NCBI GenBank assembly: GCA_001584585.1
Contig: LSYV01000011.1
Location: 492,155-556,154, forward strand
Length of the DNA stretch: 64,000 nt
Origin: Gonium pectorale
Lineage: Eukaryota > Chlorophyta > Chlorophyceae > Chlamydomonadales > Volvocaceae
Direction of reading: 5' to 3'
Shown piece by piece: positions 11,828 to 23,938 of the stretch. The position numbers and the translations under genes are program-made. Below the pieces are notes generated by a model. It did not search any database, was not told the origin of the DNA, and saw only the letters and a list, made by a program, of their open reading frames with translations. How positions within the stretch are numbered: position 1 is the first letter of the stretch; every line of letters starts with the position of its first letter.

Positions 11828-14479
11828 CTACCACGCTGCCCGAGTGGTGTCCAGCAAGTACTCGGGATCCCGGTCTCCCCTGGCCTGTTTTCGGAGGCAA
11901 TCCGCAGCCGACGCAAGGTCAGGGTTCGCGCCTAGCAAGCTCACGGCGCGTACACGGCCGGCCTCCTTCCCGCCCGCGTCCAATCCGAACAGGCGGACCA
12001 GCTCGTCCAGCAGGGCGGCAGCTGCATCAGGGCGAAGCAGCTGTGGGTGCGTCTCTAGCAGCTTTCGGAAAGCTGAGGCTTCGCAGCCCTTCAGCAGCTG
12101 TTTCACCTGGGGGCATGGTCGTTCAGGCTGTGTTCAGGGGTCTCGGTATTCACGCGGAACTGAAGGAAGGCAACAGGCATGCGGCACCGTGCCAATTCCT
12201 TGCAACACGTGCCATCGATTGAGTATGCGGTATGACATGACCTGCCTCATCACACCTTTCGCGCATCTAGCCGAACGCGCTCAGGCCCCTCCAAAAGCAT
12301 GAGAGGCTGCCGCGCTGCCACGCGCGAAACGTTGACATTAGGCAGCTCGTCATGCAGTGCAAGGAGGGACTCTGCCACCGTCTGCAGGCGCGCAGCGACG
12401 CGCACCTGTGTGCACAGCGAATGGGGGGCTGTTCAGTAAGATACGGCCATCGCCTGAGGACCATATCCCTGTGTCGCGCTTCGTACCATCCGTGGCAAGG
12501 TTGTAAACAGCAGCCGAGAAGTGGGTATTGATACCAACACCAGCCAGGGGAGCCCGTGCTTCCCGCCAGTCGTATGTGGTAACAAGACGATATTGTGCAA
12601 ACTCACCACATCTGCATACTTCACTGCACCGCCTGGCTCAAGGTCCGGTAAAAGGGACTGCAGCTGCGCCAGGTTTTCCCTCAAGTCATCCTCGGATACA
12701 CCTGACGTCTCCGCAACCACCTGTGCGGTTCCATATAGCTAGGTGACGGCTGTCCCTGGGACCACGAATTCGGCACGAACCCACCTTGATGGCCAACGTC
12801 ATTTTTAAGTCTTCAGTCCAACAAGGCGGTTCCGCTATTGTGTATTCATTGTGGATGAGGTTTCCGTATACATCATTGAGCCGTTGCCGCTTCTTGGTGT
12901 AGTAGTTTGTTAGGACCCATGGCGAAACTCTCGGGTCCTCAGTCGGACCGTCTTGAACCCAGCGAGCAACGCGAGCCTGGCGCTGCAAGTTGCAAATCCC
13001 CTTGGCCTGGGGAAGCCAGGAATTTGGTGCAATGCTAAACCTATTCATTTCCTCACTTAGCTCATCTAGCGCATCTTCACAGGCAAGTTACTCCACCGGT
13101 CCGTAAATTCGTTTCTGCTTTGCAGAGCCCACTTCACGCGGTTCGGATGCAAACTGTTCTGTTGCACGTACGCGAGGGTGTACACGCATTCCGCGATGGG
13201 TACCGGGCGTCGGCGTACCGGGGACGAGCGTACGGCCCGACCGGCCCTGACCGGGGGCGGACCGTCCGGCAAGCAGGTCGGGAATGACCGGAAAATGACC
13301 GGTACCCACCAGTCCTCCTGATCGCGGGGGTCTGGGAAGGGCTCGCCGCCCGTGGAGAAGCGTACCACAAAGTTCTCCGCCATGGCGCGCAGTGGGCACA
13401 TTATCACAGACTCTCCACGCATCAGCATCATGTTGCAGACCCGGCCGCCCTGCAACACATAACAACTATAAGTTACTTCACCGCATGCGCACTTGATTGG
13501 GTTGCTCAGAAACGCGTACCTCCTGCACCTTCCCGCCGTGCAGTAGGAGGGGCAGCAGCTGCGGCTGATAGGGACCCACCCCCTCAACGGGGATGGGTTT
13601 GCCGATGTCGCATATGTTGATAATGCGAGAGTCGTCAGAGCGCCCAACGCCACAATGCAGGAGGAGGACCGTGAACCTGCGCATGCGAATGAAGTGACAC
13701 ATGATGCTACACAGCCTCTCCTAACGTGAGACTTACTGCATCTGCGAGGCCTTCAGATCGCCCCAGCTCTTAGGTACACCTGTGCCCTGGACCAGCGACT
13801 CGCATAGCCGCTCGAAGTCCTTGCATGTGTACGCATCGGCGACGGTGCTGGCCTGAGGGTCCTGCGTGCCCCTGTGGGTTGGTTGTGGATGAGCCAGACC
13901 AGTCAGACGATGGTATCGGCCCTAAGCCACGAGCAACCATCCTTGCCCACCTCTCATCCGGACCCAAGGCCGCCTTCTTCGCGACCTTGGCAGACGCCAT
14001 GAACTCGGGGATGCTCGCAAGGTCTGGGGCCGAACCCGCCATCTGCCCGGACTTCAGACAGCGTAACTTGTACTCATTCTCCAGGGCACTGCGTGCCTGC
14101 TTGATGGTTGCCGCACCCTGCCTTGGTAGGCTGGGAAGGTGCTTGATGAAGAGAATTGACTGACGCACGAAGACCCGAAGAGACATGCCGTCGTAGTCAA
14201 GCTCCTGTTCCGTGCAGTACTTCTGCGCGGGAAGATGCACGGAGCAAAGCAGCCCCTGGATGGGCTGTGGTGGCTGACACACAGAAAACCCTTTGGGTAG
14301 CCTCGTTCCCCCACCCCACCCCACCCCATCCCACACACACCCCCATACAGTTTGTGCGCCCCTTTACCTTGAATTTCTTGATTTGCTTAGTGTAGGCGTC
14401 CTTGGTCGCAATGCGCTGGCATTTAAGGAGCTCAGTAACCAGCTGTGCGGACTCCTCACTGTTAAGATAAGCCGACCCC
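11828..14479 (-). CDS. tyrosine-recombinase/Ndc10-like core fused to a helical C-terminal region; 5' end uncertain
   Basis: Ten phase-consistent exons, minus strand: 14479-14368, 14222-13938, 13852-13737, 13676-13520, 13449-13310, 13153-13081, 13006-12785, 12720-12607, 12405-12256, 12106-11828 (about 548 residues from the first listed exon; at least one earlier exon is expected near the gap). Exons 1-2 resemble a core-binding domain (ATKDAYTKQIKKFK, then a helical YCTEQELDYDG region). Exons 4-5 carry GVGRSDDSRI, a glycine-lysine loop (LHGGKVQE), MCPLRAMAENFVVRF and TGGEPFPDPRDQEDW. I read these as the pattern of the Ndc10/GCR1-C/Crypton tyrosine-recombinase superfamily, where RSDD and CPVGAL are conserved. 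The C-terminal exons (LPNVNVSRVAARQP, LLETHPQLLRPD) look like mTERF-type helical repeats. A classical catalytic HxxR plus Tyr set was not recognised, so it may be a domesticated, inactive protein. The exon 5/6 border is the least secure. Confidence 0.45.
14308..14330 (-). other. intronic G-quadruplex-type tract
   Basis: The plus strand has four runs of 4-5 C separated by single A; the minus (sense) strand is therefore four G runs with one-base T loops. It lies in the intron between 14368 and 14222, about 40 nt after the donor. It fits the strict definition of a stable quadruplex. Confidence 0.7.
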
Positions 14480-14527
14480 CTGCAACCACACATAAACGCA
14501 AAAGTATGCAGCGAGCGGACACAGCGA

Positions 14528-14869
14528 GCGGACACAGCAAGCATACTCCTCCGTGTACAATTGCGCATTTTCAAAGCGAAGTCAAATTCCATGCTCACGG
14601 TGCTGCTATTGCATCGTCATACTGACGCTCCAGCGCACGAGCTCCAGCAGCTTGCGCCATGTCTCCACAATGCCCGACAGCTTCCTACNNNNNNNNNNNN
14701 NNNNNNNNGCGGACACAGCAAGCATACTCCTCCGTGTACAATTGCGCATTTTCAAAGCGAAGTCAAATTCCATGCTCACGGTGCTGCTATTGCATCGTCA
14801 TACTGACGCTCCAGCGCACGAGCTCCAGCAGCTTGCGCCATGTCTCCACAATGCCCGACAGCTTCCTAC
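14528..14869. other. assembly gap (20 N) flanked by two identical 161-bp copies
   Basis: Ns run from 14689 to 14708. The 161 bases on the left (14528-14688) are the same as the 161 bases on the right (14709-14869), both ending in CTTCCTAC. This is the signature of two contig ends that overlap but were not merged, so the duplication is probably artificial. It holds a likely upstream exon of the recombinase-like gene (minus-strand reading KLSGIVETWRKLLELVRW), counted twice here. Confidence 0.85.
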
Positions 14870-15978
14870 ACTACAATGCCGTCGTTTTTATTTAAAAAAT
14901 ACCCGCATTATGTGTGTTCGATGGCCACCGCTGTAGTTCTGGTCCACCCCCGTCTCTACATTTGCGTGTGCCGTGAGGCAGGCGGGCCCGGACTATTGTA
15001 CTCTATTTGGATATAAAGTTATAGTGCATACCGTGCGGCTAACAAGTGAGTATCCGGTGCGTCTGGTTTGGCTGACCGGAGCTGGGTACGTTGGTCTGCC
15101 GTTCGGTCCGCCGCCCGGTCAACCCGGTCCGCCAATGGTACGATACTCCCTGGGTACAAGGTGTGGTGATTTGCCCGGCGTTCATCTCATAGCGAGTGGT
15201 TTAGCAGTTGGTACATCAGGTGTGTACGGTAGGCACGGACGGCTCGTGACTGCTTCACACGGCCACGGCTTCTGAGGGTTGTAAAAGCCTCATACACGGC
15301 AGAAACACAATCAAGATGAGAAAACGCGCCCTCAGGAAGGCGTCCTCAGCCAGCGTGTTTCTAACAAGGACAGCTCAGCCGCCTTCATTGAATTAACCCT
15401 CTCCACACAAGCGACAGCCGCTCCACTCGTAAAATCTGCTAACCCATGCTTACCCCGGCCCTTTACCCTAACGTCTCATTAATGCCCCTTCGTGACCACT
15501 ACCTATCGTCTACTTCCCTATCCATCCTCTCACGTACTTAGTCAAGTTGAAAAGATTGAAACCCGTCAGGCGATCATGAGTTCACTCCTTTGCGCCTATT
15601 CCAGTGGAACAGCTACCCAGTGAGTCCACTCCTGGGCAAACGGATGCTCGGCGCCGTGGGCGTATGGGGAGTAGGCACATATTGCCCCCGATCCTAAAAT
15701 CCTACAATAGCGTCGTACCCGGTCACAGCCCGTGCCACGCCCGAACCCAGGGCAAAGCCGGATGCTTACCAGACGCTGGACCAGACGCTGGACAGTCCTG
15801 GACAGTCCTGGCTTTCCGCCTTTCCTGGGCCCCGCCCAATCGAGTACCGCACAACGTGCTTAGGTGTGCTGCAACAGTCTTGCAGGCGAGCACACCAACT
15901 GAGCTTGGCTACAATTTCGCTGGCACACACAGCGCTGCGCCCCGGATCCCGAGGAGGCGAGGAAGCGACCTCGTCCGC
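14870..15978. other. intergenic region with no supported gene
   Basis: No protein-like frame or splice pattern is seen. There is a short direct duplication near 15775-15805 (CAGACGCTGGA repeated, then CAGTCCTGGA repeated). It probably holds the promoter side of the recombinase-like gene and the 3' UTR of the STPG gene. Confidence 0.5.
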
Positions 15979-17702
15979 TTACGCGTAGTATGCTCCGGGT
16001 CCAGGGGTGTCCTTACCAATGCCCTTGCCTCTCTGCACGCGGGAGAAAGTAGACCAAATAAGTGCTAGGCCCAAAGTTCTATGCGGAAGATATCTACAAG
16101 TTTGATCATGCCGCATACAAGCGTCCTGATCCCACGTACAGCCCTGGGACCAGCCGCCCCATGCACGCCTACCTTTTGCGTGCCGAAGCCCCAGCTTGGC
16201 GCGCTGGACTTGATGGACAGCTTCTGGTGCCCAAGGCTCGAGACCGCGTTCGATGTCACCGGACCGGGCGAGTTCTCCCCGAAACCGCTCTTCTCGTGGT
16301 CTTTTGAGATGAAGATCTGCAGGCCGTGTAAAGGCGGATCCAGCATAAGTAACGGATAAACGATGCGATAATAGCAGCATGCGGCGGCTCGGCAGGTGCT
16401 TTATCAACACATGAGCTAAGCTGGCGCTCACGCACCTTTTTGAAGGCATCCCGCTGCCCTGTCCCAATCTTGGGGGACGGGAGCGTTTTCTTCTGGCTGA
16501 GGGACTGCGGACCGATAGCACCGAAGGTCTTGTAGGTGCCCGCACCGGGCACGTCACGCGACGGGGAGCGGTCCTTGAAGCGTTCGTCCGTGCCTTGCCG
16601 CCACGTCGGAGCGGTGGTGTGCTTGGAGTCCACCATGCGACCAATAGCTCCCGGCTGTTTGTAAATGTTAGGGCCCGGTGACTCCTTGCTGCCCACCGTC
16701 TTCATCAGCTCTTCGTCCAGCCACACCTGTGCACGTGCGGAAGCGTTCTTAGGAAATATGTGACTGGCGGCGGTCAAGGAACAGCGGCAACGCCACATTA
16801 AACCTGCACCATCAAGTGGCACACGCCCCCTGAGGAGGCCACTCGGAATGTGACGTTCCACACAGGACTTCCTCTCAATGTTTACGTGACCAGGGGATGC
16901 TCAAAGATGTGGAATTATGCAAACCCAGACATACTTCCCGGGCAAAGACAGCCGTTTGGCGTCGTACCTTGCTCTGTTGGTCGCGTGAGGCGCTGCCAAA
17001 GACCGCCCTGGGAGACGTGGAGCGCTTGGATTCCTTCTGGTTGCCAATCCCGCTCTCCACCTCGTACGCGCCTGCGGCAGAGGATGTGCAAGGCGCTCAG
17101 AGTAATGGCCGGGCAAAAGTACCAACACCATGAAGACCGTATGCCGATGCAGCTGCTGACACGTGAGCTGGCCCCGCAGATCGTGGCATAAATGAGGAAT
17201 AAACCCAGACTGCTGCGGCCATGATCTACCTGGCCCTGGCGAGAGTGTCCGCGCGGACTTGGCACGGTCTGAAGACCCGAAACCCGGGGCACTGGAGGAG
17301 AAGTACTTGGATTCAGGCTGAGGGCCGATGGCCGACTGTCGCGGGACAGGACGGGCAGGTTGCACAGGTGAGGCAAGGTGTCAAAGTTGCTTCGAGGGAA
17401 CGACGGGCCTATGCGTTGGGTTGTCGAAGGTGTGAACGATGCACGGCACTTACGTATGTCTTGTAAACAGGGCCTTGTGAATTGTTGCCTGGGAGAGCCT
17501 TGGTCTGCTCCCGTGAGAGGTACAGCTGCGATTTCGAGTTTTTGCTTAATCCGGGGTCCATGGTCCGGTTCGGCCCGCATGGCGAGCGCCCACTCACCTT
17601 GTTCGTGGTCGCTCGATGCTGTGTTCCAAAGCCCCATTCAGGAAGTGTATCATTTTGGCTTTTCACTTGCTTGCCGAAGCCCGAGCGTAGCATCCTGCAC
17701 AT
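15979..17702 (-). CDS. SHIPPO/STPG (PGP-repeat) ciliary-type protein
   Basis: Six phase-consistent exons, minus strand: 17702-17454, 17335-17230, 17071-16968, 16726-16436, 16316-16173, 16032-15979, giving about 315 residues. The protein carries the sperm-tail PG-rich repeat hallmark several times: SPGPGAYEVESGIG (joined across exons 2/3), SPGPNIYKQPGAIG, VPGAGTYKTFGAIG, NSPGPV and a C-terminal TPGPGAYYA. There are also two WGFGTQ motifs and two KTF/QPGAIG echoes. Proteins of this family bind along axonemal or cortical microtubules, and many are found in flagella. The start is ATG 17702 (MCRMLRSGFG); the frame is open to about 17741 but begins there with GTG, so an upstream exon is possible. 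Family call is firm; a specific FAP name is not assigned. Confidence 0.8.
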
Positions 17703-17741
17703 TGAACCACCGGGCACAAAGGCACTGGATGATAAACCCAC

Positions 17742-19567
17742 GTTTGGAGCAGCATTACATATCTCTACGTAGTGCTCGGTTCATCCTCCCCGCTGCACAG
17801 CATTTGCGCACCTAATCGTAGGCTCTTCGCGGGTTCCCATGACGCTAGGAATGCAATCGATACCCTAGATGAATGATTCGAGATTTGCGGTCGATGTAAA
17901 GGCTGGTAGGCGCCTTCTTGGCCTGGATTTGCAGTCGCCACCCAGATGAAGCTTGTTTACGTGTCAACGATAGATGTGTTTGAAGTGCTGAGCGAGAATG
18001 CGGTGAGTTGGGGGGCTGCTTAGATGTACACTAAGCCCCGGCGGAGCCGTACCACTTACAGGAAGCCGTTGCGCCAATATGCGAGGCAGAGGCGATTCTT
18101 CTAATCGAGCGGGGTACCAACAGTGTCTGTTGCTTGCTGGCCTGGGCCGTGTGTGAGTCATCAGGCACTATCATCTGAAGGCTCCAAGCGGAGGCTGGCA
18201 TATTGGGCGTGCTGGGAAAAGAGTATGTCCTCGTGTTTACATCCGTGGAGGCCCAGGTTTGTAACGTAAGGGCTCCCCGCGGTGGAGCTCAAAGCCTCGT
18301 GTCGCTCGGCAACAGCCTGTTCAGCGTGTGGGGGAGGCCAACAATGCTCCACCGCGCAAGGGTATTGGCTTCACGGGTAGCACCGTGAGGGGAAGCGCGA
18401 GCAGGAGCGGGCAGACGCGGGCAGCGTCCTCGTGCCATCGCAGAGCCCTCCCACGTAGGGGATCCCGCGTAGGACACGGGTGCGGGCAAACGGAATGCGC
18501 AGGGTCCCTTGTTGAAGGCGCTCTACCGCGCTTGCTGCCGGTGGTGCCCATCTTGCGCGTGAGCGGCTTGCCTGGCTTGCCTAAAATGTAGCGAGAAAAG
18601 AGAAATCTGCAGAGCAAGCCATTCATTTGAGGCAGGCCAGGCAAGCCTAGGCCCCACTTTTAGGAAGTATGATTGGTAAGAAGTTGGCAGGTCTCAGACT
18701 GGCGCCTCCCCGCTTAGGGTTTGACCAAGACCAATATACATTGAAAAGCAGCATTACTACTGTGCGTCTACAGCGGTGCAGCGGTGAAGCCATGAATGGG
18801 AATGCCGGCGACCTGACAAGGGGACCGTCGAAAGGGACACGGCGCATGTACACAAGGCCCATGGAATGTTCCCTTGAACAACGGAAGAGAATGTCACGCT
18901 GCACACCCTGTTAAGACTGCGTACCATGCCCTTCCCAGCGGGGTCACCTGGCAACAGCTTCTTCACGGGCTGCACCATCCCACAGCGTCAGCGCCCTCGC
19001 CATGCATGCAGGCCCGGTTGTGTGTCGCCAAGCACACATGCATCATGTCCAGAAGCTCGTAAAAACCGTCCATTGTCTGTAACTCGTCGAAAAATTCAAC
19101 AGTCACGCCACCCACCGCCAAGCCAGCCCAACTGTCGGTAGCATCTAGGCCAAACGGGGCTAAACCCCGTAGTCGCAGCAGTGCATAAACAAGCGCTAGT
19201 TACTTTACAGCACATTTTGTACCCGCGGACTTCCTCGAATCGCCCCACGGGACCAGTATGACTTAGGGACCAAATGAGCCCGAGCGCAAAAGGCCATTAA
19301 GGAAGAGAATCAGAAACGGGGAAGGCAACCTCTACGGACGTACACACCCGAGGGTGTGATGTTTCCAGCAGGGCGCCGAGTACAGGGCATGGCGGGCGAG
19401 GTATACGCCGGTATACTATTAAGATAGCCAAGATTATCTAATCTTCGTACCTGCAACTCCCCTTCACACGTCCCTGTCAAGTTTAATTCTCGTCATGCGC
19501 GGCCAGCCTACCCGCCAGTTGCGGCGCCTCGCCCATCGCCATCAAGGTGTGAGGTCGGCACAGTGTA
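17742..19567. other. intergenic region with no supported gene
   Basis: About 1.8 kb between the STPG start and the MYB stop. A weak two-exon reading (17947-18003 joined to 18061-18174, 57 residues) is possible on the plus strand but has no homologous feel. A TGCC/AGGC-rich near-palindrome occurs around 18565-18650 (GCTTGCCTGGCTTGCC and its complement). Confidence 0.4.
19205..19209 (-). terminator. putative poly(A) signal (TGTAA) of the MYB gene
   Basis: Minus-strand TGTAA about 360 nt beyond the MYB stop codon at 19568, a normal 3' UTR length for these algae. Confidence 0.45.
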
Positions 19568-22500
19568 TCATCCCGTGATCCCGCCCTGCGACAAGAGGAG
19601 GATCTGCGCGAGCACTTGCGGGTCAACGCCGCCGTTCACAATTGAGCCCAGCGCCGCGGCTGGCTGCTGCGCCTCCAGCTGCGGCAACGCTGGCGGTAGC
19701 CGTAGCGGCTGTAGCTGTTGTTGCTGCGGCTGAGGTGGCGGCTGCTGCCCAAAGGGCTGCGGCGGCTCCGCGCTGCCACCCTCGTTGGCCAGCTTGTAGG
19801 CGGCGCGTTGCATCAGCACCTAGTGCAGCAAAGAGGCGACCGGGAGACGGCGTCAAGGCAGGTGCATAGAATGGGACCAGTATGTATCATGCGAGGGCAT
19901 TGCCCAGGCCGGGTTCCAAAAGTGCACATTGCCATCGTTGACACAAGTTTTGCATGCCGAGCGCCGTGTCCCTCACCGTGTACGCCAGCTCCTCTAGTTT
20001 GCTGACAAGCGCCTGCGCCGCGGGCAGGTTGCCAGCCGACAACACGACCCGCATCGTGCTGCTGAGCTGCATCAGGCTCTCGGGCAGGTTCAGCAACAGG
20101 TTGCCGTAGGCCGATTGGCCTTCACCGGGCGCGCCGATGCCGGCTGGGGCACCAGAAGGCTGGCCGGCGCCGCCGGCGCGCGAGGACCCCGCACCGGCAG
20201 CGCCCGCCGCGTGGGACCCGATCGAAACGTTCCGGCCGCTGGTTGGCCCCAGCCCAGCGAGCCCAGACGGCCCGCTCTCGCCCGGTTGAGATTCGCCAGT
20301 CCGCCTGCGCCGACGGGCGCCACGGCCCTCATCCTCATCGTCATCGTCCTCAACGTCTTCGCCCTCGTCCTGGTCACTGCTTCCCCCACTGTCGTCCTCA
20401 TCGTCATCTTCTGGCCGGGCGCGGGGCCTCTCGCCGGCGCCGGGGCCTTGGAGCTCCAGGCCCCGGCCGCCGGCAAGCTGCTTGAGGGCTGCCGCCGCCG
20501 AGTCGTCGCCCTCTTCTCCACCTGAGATGCATGTGTAAGTGACACGGATTTAGGACAGACACGTATACACACCGTGGTGGATGTGGTACATAGCTTAGAC
20601 AGTATGGCTTCAGCAGAAGCGGAACGGCCCACAGCACATCTTGCGGTTACTAAGAAGTGCGGCATTGCTCACGGTTCAGCTTTGGCGACATATTCAGGTC
20701 CTCGTAAGACCGTGTGGCGTAACATAACGTATGCCCTAATGTTGCCAGGAAGGGGGAATGGCCTTGCCAACTTGTGTCTGACCCATCATGCCATCTACAC
20801 CCCTGAGCAAATACTTGGACCGACCTTGCGACATCAGCTCTCGGCTGCGCTTGGTGCCGCGCGCGTCATCCTGAATGGGGGGCAGCCATGAGCAGCGGAG
20901 GAGGCGTCAGTGAAAGGGACTCGCAAGCAGTAGAGCGCACGCATTCTCATGACGATGGACAAGGCGCGCGCATGATAAGGGCCAACACAGGAAATCATGC
21001 ATGACCTTCAGCAGCCAAAAAATGCTACATGAAGGTCGATTGAAGGTACAAGCTTCACGCCCGCTCGCCGTTTACGCTGTGAACACAAAAAACGTAAGCA
21101 GCGAACCTGGCCAAGACCGGACCCGCTCGCGGCGGTGCCGTTAGCGTCCTGCTCCTGTTGCGCGAGCCGCTCGTGGAGTGCCGAGGGCCCCGCCGCAGAT
21201 AGCAACAGCGCCAGGGGCTGCTGTAAGCCAGGCGGAAGGACTGCGGGTGCAGCGGACGAGGCCCAAGTAATGGCTTGTAAGCGGGAAAGCCCAGCGAGCG
21301 CAGAGAAACTCGCACATCGAGGGAGGCCCCAGAGGCCCCTACGCGAGGTGATGATTGAAGGAATGAGCAGCCTGATACCGGGGAGCACCCTCGGCGCCTC
21401 CCCGTCTGCCGTCGATACCGTACGTTCGCATCCTGCCCGGCGCACCTCCAGCCGCGCTTCCCAGGCCGTTGAGGCCGAGAGCGCCGCCCACGTCCTGCAG
21501 GTTGAGCGGCAGCGCCGCCGGCAGGCTGGTTGGCCCCAGGGGCCCAAGGGGGGGCCCGCCAAGCTGCATCTGCAGCCCAGGGCCTCCTTGGAACATTCCT
21601 GCCATGCCCAGCAGCGAGCCGGGGTCCAGCCCGCCCATGCCCACAGGGCCTACGCTGCCCCCGCCTCGTGGCCCCGGTCCGTTCCCGCGGGTTGCAGGGG
21701 CCGGGCCGCCGTGCTGTGACAGCAGGTTGGCAATCTCCGCGATGGAGAGAGTCTTGGGGTCCGGCGGCAGGTGCCCCCGCAGCTGGCTACACCGCTTTTT
21801 TAGCGTGCAGTTCCAGCGGTTCTATGGAAATCGCACGCAGAGGGGAGGGCTTTACAGCAGGGCGACAGTCTGCGCATTATCAAAGCGCGCAGCACAGCCA
21901 ACAAGCACCGCCCCAAAGGACCATCCCCGTTGCACCAACCTTTATGTGGTTGTCAGTCCTGAAGTTCGGACACGAGCACGTGCGGGGCCGCAATACGGAG
22001 GGAGAGGCTGAAATGTTCAGCAAGCAGATGATTGCAACGGTCATGGTTGAATGAGCCTCATGGCCAAGTGCGCGAGGTCCCCAGTCATGGGCGCAGTTTG
22101 GCAGGACGCAGTTTGGGCAGTTTGCCAATTATGGACCCGTACATGCTCAATAGCTAATCGAAAGCGTGGGCCGTCACCTGGCATTCCCCATGTGCACGCA
22201 GCCCGCCATCCGCCTACCGCCCGAATGCGCTGCATTGACAACGCCCAAGCACATGCCGCCCACCTGCCAGGCAGGTGCTTCGCAATGTGGGCCCACTTGT
22301 TCCCGTACTGCAGCTGCGCCCACACGATGACAGCATCCTGGGGAAAGAGGCCGCATCGATGTGGGTACGTGATGCGTGAGCGCTGCCATCATGTACATCC
22401 AACCCGCACTCATCAACCCTGGTCCATATGGTACGCTAGGGGATTCTGGTTGTGTACAGTGCTGGCACCTTGACAGCAATGCGGCCGAGCCCATGGCAGC

Positions 22501-23306
22501 CGCACCTCGTCTGCTGTGAATGGTCCACCCCGGACCGCCGGGCTGAGTTGGTTCAGCCACCTATAGAGTAACAGAGGCAACCCGTCAGCCACGTGCCAAA
22601 GAGTGCATTCGTGCATCTCTGGAAAGATGCGGGACATGCATGCGTGGCGCATGGACTGCAACCCCCGTAATGACAGAACTGGTACTGACCTGAGCCTGCA
22701 CGACTTGCCGGAGCGACCTGGGTGGTGCAAGAGGCATTCGAATCAGTTCATCACCACCGTCGCGTCCGTAAAACCCAAACAACCACTCGACGCGTATCAA
22801 CCAGTGGCACCTGCACCTGACCTGGGTCGTTCCCACACCCGCAGGGTGCCGCACAATGGCACATGCAGCGGCGCTGGCGCCGTGGGCTTCTATCTCCTGC
22901 AAGGTGTGGCCCTCCTACCTGGGATGCCCTCGGCAACCTTTGACCAATTCTTGGCCCCGTAGTTCATAACGAGGGCACGCAACACGTTGTCTTCTGCGGA
23001 AGGACAGGGGGCCGGCAAGGAGGTGCCACGGGTTTGAAGGGGCCGGGAGGAACAAGTGCGTCTAGCTGTGCCGGGACCTCCACAGTTGATGCTGATCAAG
23101 ACCTATAGTATGGCACTCTCTCCAAGAGCACAGGCGTCGACGAAGTCGTCTGGCGCGATGTCGTCAAACCCCGCCAAAGTTGGCCGATAGCTAGAAGATT
23201 TGTTCGTCTTTCAGCTCCAAAGTGCTCCTTTACCTTCTGGAGTCCATGGTCCCTTCGTTGTGTCGTCCCCAACCCCGTCCAAGCCTCCGTCGAAATCATA
23301 CTGCAT
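19568..23306 (-). CDS. R2R3-MYB transcription factor
   Basis: Eleven phase-consistent exons, minus strand: 23306-23234, 22993-22919, 22717-22690, 22560-22506, 22337-22264, 21958-21940, 21821-21419, 21240-21107, 20870-20825, 20521-19977, 19819-19568; 567 residues. R2 (about residues 19-69) starts KGPWTPEEDN and continues NWSKVAEGIPGR, SGKSCRLRWLNQL. R3 (about 72-121) has GGPFTADED, NKWAHIAKHLPGR, TDNHIKNRWN. The first Trp of R3 is Phe, as is usual in plant R2R3-MYBs, and the spaced Trp residues are otherwise complete. The rest is Gly/Leu/Pro-rich with an acidic-Ser block and basic RRRRR, then a Gln/Pro-rich tail typical of activation regions. The protein should bind MYB sites in the nucleus. 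The DNA-binding domain is cut by five introns, giving exons as small as 19 and 28 nt. Confidence 0.92.
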
Positions 23307-23938
23307 TTGTTATGTGTTACAGACAGCAATAAGGACGCAGATGTGTATCAGAGACTGGCCAACTGGAACGGCAACTGGCACGAACGGCTGAATAGCCCAG
23401 GATCCAATACGGCACATGCGTGTTAAGGTGCTACACACGAGGTCAGAGCTTTGGCAGCAAGGTTAACCTCATGACTTCATAAGTGCTGACTCACAGGACA
23501 GCCCCAGGTTCATGGGAAGGCTTGTGTTAAGTCGTGTGGCTCCAACCGTGACTCCCGTTACAGCTAGCTCTTCATCAGCATAGTCGGGGAGTGATTATCC
23601 CGGCTCACCGGGTGCCTTGTGGCAGGGTTCGCGCCCTCGCGAACAGGTACAACGTCCGCGCGGCAGACATCATTGGTTGCCACGAGCTGAAACAATAATG
23701 TCGGAACTCAGAACATCTCCAAAGGCCAAAGACACCTCCGTAACACCGCCACGAACCGGCCGTCGTAGCGCACGGCACAGCCAAAGGCGTGCAGCGCGCT
23801 CCACATCTCTTTCCACAGATAGAAGCAATCAGGCGACTTGTCTTCCCGTGCACTGAATGTGCTCGTCAAGCCAGATCAAAGCCTGCTTCCAGTACGACCC
23901 TAAGAAGTACCTCTCCTAGCAAGAAAGTTGAGCCTTCC
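23307..23938. other. spacer between MYB start and ankyrin gene stop
   Basis: About 630 bp. It should carry the MYB promoter and the 3' UTR of the ankyrin gene, as both genes run on the minus strand. A minus-strand TGTAA is at 23558-23562. Confidence 0.5.
23558..23562 (-). terminator. putative poly(A) signal (TGTAA) of the ankyrin gene
   Basis: Minus-strand TGTAA about 380 nt after the stop at 23939. Confidence 0.45.

Noticed and set aside
16062..16307. Plus-strand frame reading KFYAEDIYKFDHAAYKRPD that looks protein-like
   Set aside because: It lies antisense to the STPG gene, mostly inside its last intron and exon 5, and has no splice or family support.
17454..17598. Possible short intron (GTGAGTGGGCG donor) in the first STPG exon
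   Set aside because: The frame stays open through it and no acceptor with a pyrimidine tract is present, so I kept one exon.
17947..18174. Possible two-exon, 57-residue plus-strand gene (start MKLVYVSTIDVF)
   Set aside because: One clean GT-AG junction keeps phase, but length is small, no family is recognised and there is no clear promoter.
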